Shown: positions 55,871 through 64,000 of the stretch, piece after piece
Layout: every line of letters starts with the position of its first letter
How positions within the stretch are numbered: position 1 is the stretch's first letter
Source of the DNA: Cannabis sativa
Lineage: Eukaryota; Streptophyta; Magnoliopsida; Rosales; Cannabaceae
Direction of reading: 5' to 3'
NCBI RefSeq assembly: GCF_029168945.1
Contig: NC_083605.1
Location: forward strand, 7,633,280 to 7,697,279
DNA length: 64,000 bases
Notes under the pieces: generated by a model
What the model was told of the DNA's origin: nothing
Seen by the model: the letters and a program-made list of their open reading frames with translations, nothing else
The model's database searches: none
Program-made: the position numbers and the translations under genes

Positions 55871-56859
55871 AATATTAATAAAAAAATACCTAATATACAA
55901 ACACTTAGAGCAATGTAAATTTGTATTTATTTAACTTTTTAATTTAATTTTATTTATGCTTTAATTTAATTTAATTAATAATACAAAAATAAATTTAGAT
56001 TTTTAATAAATGTAAAAAAAATATATTAATTAAAGCTGGAAAAAAATTTTAGGAAACCCCTATGGAGTTGGTTATTTTATAAAAACCGACTCCATAGGGT
56101 CCCTATGGCGTCGGTTATTTCATAATAACCGACGCCATAGGGTCCCTATGGCGACGGTTATTTCATACCCCTTTAGCGTCACCCGGATCAGCGTTGGTAG
56201 CGAATTTCGCCAAAACCAACGCTGAAAGACCTTAAAAACCGTCTCTAAAGCCCAATTTTGTAGTAGTGTAAACTCAGACAAATGAGTTTTTGTGTCGTTT
56301 TAAAACCGACACTTAAAATATACATATATATTTTTTCTTTAAATATTAGTTTAAAATCGAGACTAATAAGTATAAGTGTCTATTTTAAGCAAACACTAAA
56401 AGGGTTATTTTCAAAAAATAAAAAAATAATTATTAAAAATAGGTTTTAGTAAATTCTAAAATTATAAAATTTAAAATGCTATAAACTTGTTTTTTTTTTT
56501 AAAAAAATCTAATATTACATAATTTATATATTATTTATATTAAAATTATAATTATTAACTTTTTTTTTTTGTTTAACATTAGGTTGTTGAGTTTTTTTTA
56601 TTATATCTTCATGAAATTAAATAACATTCCAATAATAATAAAAATAAAGAATATTTTGCTCATGATTTGATTTAAACAATACCAAAATAAAAAAAAATGA
56701 CAGCACATCATTCAATCTTGCAGTATAATATTTTAAGCAAAAATATTCATCTCATTAAGCAAATCTGACCAAAAAAATCAATGACATATTAAAGATTTAA
56801 AAAAATATACAAAATATAACCCAAGATCTAACCACGTGAAAAAAAAAACAGAACTATGA

Positions 56860-57235
56860 TGATCATAGAGATGCGAGAGAGAGATATGATGGAGAGAGCG
56901 AGAGAAATAGCGATTCAGAGCTTTGAACTCAAATTTGTTCACTTTTCTCCTCTCTGAGAGAGATATGAACCATTAACTCTGGTGATGGCTTGAGCTTCAT
57001 GTCTTTAGTGAGCGTCGCACGAGCGAAGAAAAAGAGGAAGAGAGATCTTGTTAGCGAGAAATTTCAGTGATGGCCTGAGCTCTAGTTTTCAGTGGGCGTC
57101 GCACAAATGAAGAAGAAGGAGAAGAGATATCTTGTGAGCGAGAAATCCAGAGATGGCTTGAACTCTGGCCTTCAGTTGGCGTCGCATGAATGAAGAAGAA
57201 GGAGAAGATTTATTTGGTGAGTGAGAGAAGAAAGG
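56860..57235. repeat. Three imperfect tandem units, exon-like, in the outer CACTA
   Basis: Each unit of about 85-95 bp holds GATGGCTTGAGCTCT-like sequence, CAGTGGGCGTCGCA and GAATGAAGAAGAAGGAGAAGA (about 56985-57055, 57068-57135 and 57150-57220). The composition is unlike the surrounding AT-rich DNA and could be captured host sequence. No long reading frame results. Confidence 0.55.
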
Positions 57236-57237
57236 GA

Positions 57238-57251
57238 AGAGAGAGAGAGAG

Positions 57252-57333
<82 letters not shown>

Positions 57334-57354
57334 ACGCTAGAGAGAGAAGGACGC

Positions 57355-57426
<72 letters not shown>
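57238..57426. repeat. (GA)n microsatellite, about 190 bp
   Basis: A GA tract interrupted twice by a short AAGGACGCTAGAGAG-type insert near 57331-57357. Confidence 0.95.
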
Positions 57427-57430
<4 letters not shown>

Positions 57431-57792
57431 TTGAGATGTGGGTAGAGTTTTTAATTTTGGTTTTATATTATTAGGGTAGGGTTTTAAAATGGGCTTTTTT
57501 AGTTGGATTTTTTTGTTTTAAATTGATACATTGTAAGTGTCAGTTTATAACTGAGACCAAAGGATCTTTTAGTCTCGGTTATAAACTGACACTTATGCTC
57601 AATCTGTATGTATATTTTTTTAAAAGTTTATTTTGGTCTCAGTTAAAATTTTAGTGTCAGTCTACTAACCGACACTAAAAGTCATTATGTGTGTCAACTA
57701 TAAATTGAGACCAAATATTTGGGGTGGTCTTTAGTCTCAGTTTAAAAAAAAACATCATTTGAACTGACACTAAAAGTCTATTTGTAGTAGTG

Positions 57793-58191
57793 CTAGCAAA
57801 AGCTTACAATCATGTACCTCTTGAGCAAAAGTAGAAAGCATATCTATCGCACTATTAATCGCTTGAACATAAACTAAAGAATCTAATTCAAGCCTAACTT
57901 TGTCCCACTCTTGCCTTTTAATCCAACTTAGTATTTCCTTGATCCCAACCAGTACCTCTACCATTGTCAGATCAATTTGTCCGAACTTACACATTAAATC
58001 TGCTTCAACTAGTTGGCTGGAGTTATCGCGAGCCACCAAGCAATACCAAATTTTCTTTCTTGAGTAAAGATAGGCTCGTCGACATTAATCTTAATCGTAT
58101 TGCTTTTTGCTTCAGTCCAAGGCTCAACATCTTCATTCATTCCCAAAGGAATAAGTAAATACTTTTTTTTTAAGATTGAGCATGTGTTCAT
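57793..58191 (-). pseudogene. LINE RNase H domain fragment
   Basis: Two overlapping minus-strand frames show TIKINVDEPIFTQERKFGIAWWLA (first catalytic Asp region) and then VEVLVGIKEILSWIKRQEWDKVRLELDSLVYVQAIN (Glu replaced by Val-Glu-Val context; Asp in ELDSL). The frames change near 58010-58040. The downstream part is cut by the CACTA insertion. Confidence 0.65.
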
Positions 58192-58349
58192 TAATTAAGG
58201 ACTATACGTGCCAAACGAACCACCTTAGCTGCTAAAAGACACTTCCCCCTCCGGACCAACTTCAGGATATGCCAGAATACCCACACCACCATGGCAGCTT
58301 CTTCCTGCAAACCAATAGCTGCAGAATTTTTCTTGCCATTTATAATTTT

Positions 58350-59664
58350 AAGTTATGTCATTCATAATTTATTATCATTTCAATTAATAAGTACTACTAC
58401 TACATAATATTATTATTAAAGTTGCTTAAAATTATTTAATTGCAAATATTGCTATCAAAATGTCAATTTTATATCATTTTTTCATTTTTTTGATTGGTAA
58501 AATAGTAATTGTAGATTTTTTATTTATTTTTATGTTCATATATAATATATAGGATTCGATTTTAATTCTAATCATGGACCGATCCTGAAATAATTGTAGC
58601 CATTAGACTGGCATACTATAAGATTTAAGGGCTCATCATTTCATATCTCATTAAATTAATAATACTTTATAATAATATTAATTTATAAAATGAAGGACAA
58701 AAAGAATTGTAATAGTTGGTTTCTAATTTTAATTTGTTCTTTGAATTTAATTTGATCAGCCTTAATTTAATTTATTCAAGATATTTTGCATGATTTTGAT
58801 TTATTTTTTATTATAAAAATTGAGTATTTTTGCTAGGTCTAAGGTTTTTTCTTCTAGGCAGGATTTTTTTTATATGCGGATCATAATAGGAAAGTTGATC
58901 ATTAAAGCTTTGATCTTGTTTAGACCCATTTTAACTCAAGATGGATTGGGTCGTTTTAATTCAAAATAGATTGGGTCGTGAATTTTATCGTTTCACAGCG
59001 AATGATTGTTCTATGATTCTGTTTTAGGTTTTTTTTTTTTCCAGTTACCATATGTAAATGGATTTGGCTCTATCCCCTCTTAGATGAATATTATTCTTAG
59101 CAATATAGTAAATCGATATTTTTCTTTCTTTTATATAGTTTAAATTCGCTTGATTTGTATTTTTTGGTAAATTGACCTATTATCAATTTATATTATATTG
59201 AAATTTGATTTGATTTTATGTAGTATAAATATAAAAAATTTGTTTGATTGTGAAAAGAAAACTAATGATGCATTTAAATTTATAAGACTTTGTTTATCAT
59301 GCATTTTTTATTTTTATTTTTTATAGTTCAGATTCTTCATTGAGAATCTTCACTATAAATAGCATGAAGAATGCCTATTATACTTGGAGTGTATTTTTGG
59401 TGATAAATATGTGCAGGGGCTAAGTCAAAAGTAAAATTTAGGTGGGACAATTATCGTTTTTTTTATAGTGAAATGCTAAAGAGTATGTATGGTTCCTAAC
59501 ACCCTTTGTGAAATGTCATATGCTATTATACTATTGGTGTAATTTAATATTGGATTCACTTATTTTACTTTGAATACTGATAATGATTATAAAAAACTAA
59601 TAACTATATGTGTCACCTCATAGTGGTGCTAAAGAGAATAATGCTTAATAACAATATATTTTTT
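58350..59664. other. AT-rich intergenic sequence
   Basis: There is no gene or recognisable element. Two GGATTGGGTCG words near 58943 and 58968 repeat locally. Confidence 0.5.
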
Positions 59665-60093
59665 TTTATTTTATGTGAACTTTATTGATCTCGTTTTTAG
59701 CCGATGACAATGAGTCTTAATTAAAGCAATAAGAATAAATAAACAATAGAAAGTAAAGAGTAATAAATAAAGAAAACACTAGAATTTATAGATGTTCAAC
59801 CCCGTGATTATGGTAATAGCCTACTCCCTTTTTTGTTGTATTAACTTGTGAGATAAAGAATGAAGTATTCCCTCTTGAAAGCTCTTACAAGGATCTCTGA
59901 GAAAATTACTCTTAGATCGTGATTTCACTCTTGGGTGCTTTCTCTTCGAATAATTTTTTGTCCCTAAATAGTGAGATGAGACCACTATTTATAGGGGCTA
60001 ATTACATAGTAATAGTTTCCTTCAATCTATAAGAAATAAAATAGGAAATTAATATTTTTCTATAATTACAATGAATAAATTAGGAAATCTGGG
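59665..60093 (-). mobile_element. LTR fragment, minus strand
   Basis: Read in reverse, it has a CCCCTATAAATAGTGG promoter (at about 59980-59996), then an R/U5-like region with TTACCATAATCACGGGGTTG. It ends near GATCAATAAAGTTCACATAA. It is cut at 60093 by the plus-strand LTR that follows. Confidence 0.45.
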
Positions 60094-60496
60094 TGTTATC
60101 CCAATTTTTGCTTACCTGACGTGGCATCTCCGCATGGCCAGTATCAATGCCACGTGGGAGTATAACTCACAAATAAGAAGGCCAAGCCATCTACTCAGCA
60201 CTACAACTAACAAGAGGTCCGATTACTTAGGAAGGACAGTAAAATGACGAATCAGCCACTTCAAGGGGGTTGGCCGGCCACCCCTACCCAGCCCTATGGC
60301 CAGCATAGACCGACAAACTTTTGGGCATCATATGGTCGGCCAGCATGCACTCTGCAGATGCATGGCCGACCAACTTTTGGCCTGGCAGGTTTTGTTGTGC
60401 AGCTTTCATCTGTGGACAGCAAGTCAAACCACAAGTTGGGCCTTAACTACCCACGTAAATAGAGAGAAAATATCAACAAATTCCTGATTACTCATC

Positions 60497-60551
<55 letters not shown>

Positions 60552-60827
60552 GCCTAGTGATCTATTCTCACTTGAGATTTACCAACTATGGTGTCTACAT
60601 TGTAATCTTAAGAGAGCCACTTCAGATCCCATTACCATAGTGATCTAAGTGGTATTATCTTTGGTCTCATTATAACTAAAAGAGGAGTAGGTCATTACCC
60701 GATAACTAAGGGGGCTGAACCTTTATAAAATCATGTATCTATTTACATTTCTATTCAAATTGTGTAACACGTGGCAAGTATCAGCATTAAATTTTACTCC
60801 GTTATCGGTTATCTAAATTTGAGGTCA
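60094..60827 (+). repeat. 5' LTR of a Tat-like element (tentative ends)
   Basis: TGTTATCCCAATTTTTGC at 60094 looks like a Tat LTR start and GAGGTCA at 60827 its end. The LTR holds several GGCCGGCC / GGTCGGCC words (60268-60370), a (CT)n tract and a short GGGGGCTGAACC motif. The start of the gag remnant lies 55 bases after. The 3' LTR would be outside the window. Confidence 0.5.
60500..60549. repeat. (CT)n microsatellite, about 50 bp
   Basis: A pure CT tract in the presumed LTR. Confidence 0.95.
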
Positions 60828-60829
60828 AT

Positions 60830-60852
60830 AGTTTGGTACTTTTATTTAGAGC
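60830..60852 (+). other. Primer-site-like motif of the Tat-like element
   Basis: GTTTGGTACTTTTATTTAGA lies just after the presumed LTR end. It is the plus-strand counterpart of the motif at 1079-1101. Confidence 0.4.
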
Positions 60853-60881
60853 GATTTATTAATTTATCTAATCAAATATCA

Positions 60882-62302
60882 TGGTTAACACAAGGAGAAC
60901 TCCGGCTACAACTTCTGCCTTATCTGGTCTCCACAAGACTCTATGACTATGGATCCTAATGTTCATGTTCTAGTCACAATTGGAATCTCCACGAACCTGA
61001 CGGATGTGGCCACACCTGCACCTCTGTAGGCACCATGAATCTGGCCACCACAGCTAGCCAGGTCGACACAACCATTCCTATGGATCTGAACAATCAGCCC
61101 ATGTCTCTAAGGGAGGACCTTCCATTGAAGGAAGGGCGTGGAGCATCCCCCAAACACCACAACCAGATTTGTTCCTCAGAATTATGCCAGATTTGGTCCT
61201 CGGAATTAGACTGGGGAGAAGATTTCAAGTTAGCCAGACATAGAGAGGTCGTTTGTCAAGTCGGCTAAACTGAAGAACCACACGCTGTTAATTGCGATGT
61301 ATTCGAACAACAGAGACGCAAATTTCTACGATAGATGGATGACCAAGAGTACATCCTCTGATCTCACCAGGATGAGCTGAACCCGCGTAACAGAGAAGCT
61401 ATCGACCAAATAAGGCAGTTCAATAAGAGAACTTCTGGAAGAGGTCAGGATCTCATCAGAGATTCTCTCAAAGGGAGACTAGTTGACAAATCGAGGAGGG
61501 TCTACCGGCAACCGGCAAACTATCCAACCATGTTCCTTAGAAACTAGGATAAACCTTTCCCTACCCAAAAGAGGACAAAGGTCTTGTGGCAAGAATAACC
61601 AGTTCCCAGTAAACAACAGTCTGAGAGGCTGGCCAGGGATTTCAAGCTTTATAACACCCCCACTTGGGCAGCCCCTGGCCAGCTAGCCCCTTGAAGGTAC
61701 ACCCCTAGCCGACCAGCAGGGTGGATTCCCATCCCAAGGCCTCCAGGAGCAAGTAAGCTAGAGGCCAATCTTTAATCGGGTGGGTCTAGGAATGGGTAGA
61801 AACACCCAAAATAACAACTTGAGAAGTGAGTCAAGTCACTTCAGATATCTAAATCCACATAACTCTAGCAACTGGTGCGATCTACCCCTTATCAATATAC
61901 TAGCTGTACCAGCCAATCGGGGGATAACGGGCGGCCAGGCCCTACCTAGCCTAGGGCTAGCTGACCAAGACCAGTCACCTTATCTAGGAGTGGCCGACCG
62001 AAAGCCATCAACAAAGCTTAGGGCAGGCGGCCGACCTCCACCATACCCTCTCCCAAAATATGGTCGGCCAGACCTTGGCACAGCCAGGGCTGCAGCCTGT
62101 TCAACAAGGGCCAATTAGCCAAGTCCCTACACTAACGGATCCTTCAGTGCACGCACAGTTAGAAAAAATAAGGGACATGATCAAAGGGATAGCTGACCCA
62201 AAAACCTTCAAATCTTGAACTAGACAAGTCAAGGGGATCACCATTCTCGGCATATATTAATTCCTTGCCCTTGCCCAAGTTTAAGATGTTGGTATGGAAG
62301 AT
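60882..62302 (+). pseudogene. Tat-like gag, decayed, cut by a CACTA element
   Basis: An ATG at 60882 gives MVNTRRTPATTSA, a typical Tat gag start. After stops and frame changes the sense reappears as FEQQRRKFL and DQIRQFNKRTSG, a proline-rich segment, HAQLEKIRDMIKGIADPKTF, and finally LALPKFKM just before the capsid core would begin. The CACTA copy starts at 62303 at this point. It belongs to the same broad type as the fragment at 1-580, which begins with exactly the next gag motif. Confidence 0.6.
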
Positions 62303-64000
62303 CACTACTACAAAAACCCCCTTTAGAGGTGGTTTTAAGCCCTTTCAGTGTCAGTTTTTGCGAAATTCGCTACCGACGCTGATCAGGGCGACGCTAAAGG
62401 GTTTATATGAACCGACGCCATATGTACCCCTATGGCGTCGGTTAAAAATCTAAATTTATTTTTGTATTATTAATTAAATTAAATTAAAACATAAATAAAA
62501 TTAAATTAAAAAGTTAAATAAATACAAATTTACATTGCTCTAAGTGTTTGTATATTAGGTATTTTTTTATTAATATTTTATATTTTATAATATGTGTTTG
62601 TATTCTAGTATTTTAGTATCATTTTTATAATTTTTTAAGTTATGTTTTATATAATAATTAGTATATTGAATAACAAAATAATGTGTAATATTTTAATTTT
62701 AATGTAATTTAATATTTTTATACATTTAAATTTTATAACATGGGTTTGTATTTTTCTAGTATATTATTATTATTTTTATAATTTTTTAAGTTATGTTTTG
62801 TATAATAATTAGTTTATTGAATAATAAAATAATGTGTAATATTTTAATTTTTATGTACTTTAATATTTTTATACATTTAAATTTTATAATATGGGTTTAT
62901 ATTTTTCTACTATATTATTATTATTTTTATAATTTTTTAAGTTATGTTTTGTATAATAATTAGTATATTGAATAATAAAATAATGTGTAATATTTTAATT
63001 TTAATGTAATTTAATATTTTTATACATTTAAATTTTATAATGTGGGTTTGTATTTTTCTAGTATATTATTATTATTTTGATAATTTTTTAAGTTATGTTT
63101 TGTATAATAATTAGTTTATTGAATAATAAAATAATGTGTAATATTTTAATTTTTATTACTTTAATAATTTTATACATTTAAATTTTATAATATGGGTTTG
63201 TATTTTTCTAGTATATTATTATTATTTTTATAATTTTTTAAGTTATGTTTTGTATAATAATTAGTATATTGAATAATAAAATAATGTGTAATATTTTAAT
63301 TTTAATGTAATTTAATATTTTTATACATTTAAATTTTATAATATGAGTTTGTATTTTTCTAGTATATTATTATTATTTTTATAATTTTAAGGATTATCTA
63401 TCCTTAACACTGAACAATATCTATCCTATGTATTAATATTATTCGAAAATTACTTTAAGTATTTAAGGATTATCTAAATATATATAAAAAATATTCTTAT
63501 AAAAGTAAGTTAAAGAAAACATACCTTATACCAAAAATTATGTACTTGACTTCCGATAAAATCCTAACAACCAAGTTTAAGAGAAACTAAAATCAAATAT
63601 TATCCTAATTCTACCAAAATTTCGGCAGCATAACGACTATAATTGAACGTTTCCAAAAAATTTAAACCTGTTAATAACATTTTCCTAACACCATTAATAA
63701 ACAAAATTTGAGAACCTTTTAAATATGAACTTTGACATTGATAATCTTGCTACTAACACGAACATGTTTTGAGTCAAATATAAAGACATACTAAGTATAA
63801 TAAATGCATAGACACATCAATTAGATTATACAAGACAAGTGCCTAAAGTAACAAACAAAACAAATGTCACCTAATTTCACGAACATGTTTTGAGTCAAAT
63901 ATAAAGACCTACTAACACGAACATATTTTGAGTCAAATATGAATGTGTTATGTCACCTAATTTCATACAACTAGCGAGTAATAACCTAGTTGTTTATGTT
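62303..64000 (+). mobile_element. Third CACTA-family copy, running off the window
   Basis: CACTACTACAAAAACCCCC at 62303 begins a copy closely matching 49629 onward. It lacks the hairpin at 49741-49810: after ATGGCGTCGGTTA it jumps to AAAATCTAAATTTATT, a deletion of about 135 bp relative to the left copy. It continues in step with the left copy to the window end. The right end is outside. Confidence 0.8.
62580..63390. repeat. Tandem array, about 150-bp unit, five copies
   Basis: AAGTTATGTTTTRTATAATAA recurs at about 62638, 62788, 62939, 63090 and 63241, a period of 150-151 bp. The array is larger here than in the copies at 49629 (four) and 52753 (three). Confidence 0.88.

Larger units (their letters stand above)
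49543..56268. mobile_element. Composite CACTA unit of two inverted copies
   Basis: CACTACTACAATGTAAGCC at 49543 and GTAGTAGTG ending at 56268 are flanked by TAA (49540-49542 and 56269-56271). Inside, a copy in plus orientation starts with its own CACTACTACAAAAACCCC at 49629 and runs to about 52666. A copy in reverse orientation runs from 56268 back to 52753. An 86-bp arm at 49543-49628 is repeated inverted at 52667-52752 between the copies. The two about 3-kb arms form a giant inverted repeat. Confidence 0.7.
52753..56268 (-). mobile_element. Right CACTA-family copy (reverse orientation)
   Basis: Read in reverse it starts CACTACTACAAAATTGGGC with GAGACGGTTTTTAAG and follows the left copy through its length to CCTCTAAATATCAAT at 52753. 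It is longer by the Cassandra-like insert (52828-53325). Several of its GGCGTCGG words have changed, for example GGTGTCGG, so it has drifted more than the left copy. Confidence 0.65.
49418..57792. mobile_element. Outer CACTA element
   Basis: Ends are CACTACTACAAACTGCAC on the left and, in reverse, CACTACTACAAATAGACTTT on the right. Subterminal repeats of GACACT / AGTGTC and GGTCTCAGTT type occur near both ends. Flanking triplets are TTA and CTA, one mismatch from a 3-bp duplication. Its own sequence is 49418-49542 and 56269-57792; the rest is the nested composite. No transposase is seen. Confidence 0.7.
49218..58349 (-). mobile_element. 5'-truncated LINE fragment split by a CACTA insertion
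   Basis: GCCATTTATAATTTT occurs at 49218-49232 and 58335-58349. On the minus strand, 58334-57793 gives LINE RNase H sequence and 49417-49233 gives the 3' tail with an A-run (T-run at 49229-49237). The LINE was therefore about 730 bp long and was later opened by the 8.4-kb CACTA nest. Confidence 0.8.

Noticed and set aside
62580..63390. Regularly spaced repeats resembling an array
   Set aside because: The unit is about 150 bp without distinct spacers, in plant DNA, inside a transposon. It is a tandem repeat and not a CRISPR array.

Overview
The window is AT-rich plant nuclear DNA, almost certainly from a eudicot. It contains Athila-like, Tekay-type and Tat-like LTR retrotransposons, plant L1-type LINEs, CACTA elements, a Helitron and a 5S-derived LTR of Cassandra type. 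No species can be named from the sequence alone; the element set and base composition would suit a medium to large, repeat-rich genome. Only one ordinary host gene is convincing: an intronless LEA_2/NDR1-HIN1-like membrane protein at 46663-47304.

Region 1 (1-25300) is a nest of LTR retrotransposons. Fragments of Tat-like gag lie at 1-580 (+) and 740-1053 (-). A non-autonomous Athila-like element (2327-13260, 5-bp target duplication GCATC, tRNA-Asp primer site) is inserted in old repeat sequence. Its 5' LTR was later split by a MULE-like element (3530-9262), which in turn holds a non-autonomous Helitron (4279-8239). A second element, a Tekay-type chromovirus (15275-24765, target duplication AATGG, initiator-Met primer site), is complete in layout but has gag and protease frameshifts and one in-frame stop in pol.

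Region 2 (25300-38770) is AT-rich sequence with a degraded L1-type LINE (27046-30153, minus), a small CACTA-like MITE, an old CACTA-family copy (about 30760-36810) interrupted by a 1.86-kb solo LTR and a 5'-truncated LINE, and a 246-bp long-TIR MITE.

Region 3 (38773-44449) is an L1-type LINE whose two ORFs are both open, joined by an ATGA stop/start overlap and followed by a poly(A) tail and a target duplication. It is followed by a possible gene-fragment-carrying MULE (about 45178-46165) and the LEA_2 gene.

Region 4 (49218-58349) is a matryoshka. A short LINE fragment has its two target-duplication copies separated by 9.1 kb because a CACTA element (49418-57792) landed in it. Inside that lies a second composite CACTA unit (49543-56268) made of two about 3-kb copies in inverted orientation, one of which carries a Cassandra-like 5S LTR. 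Perfect hairpins of 33 and 54 bp occur in the left copy.

Region 5 (59665-64000) holds two LTR fragments in opposite orientations, a decayed Tat-like gag, and a third copy of the same CACTA family that runs off the window with an expanded 150-bp tandem array.

All coordinates and motifs were read by eye. Family assignments rest on recognised motifs; no alignment or database search was run.
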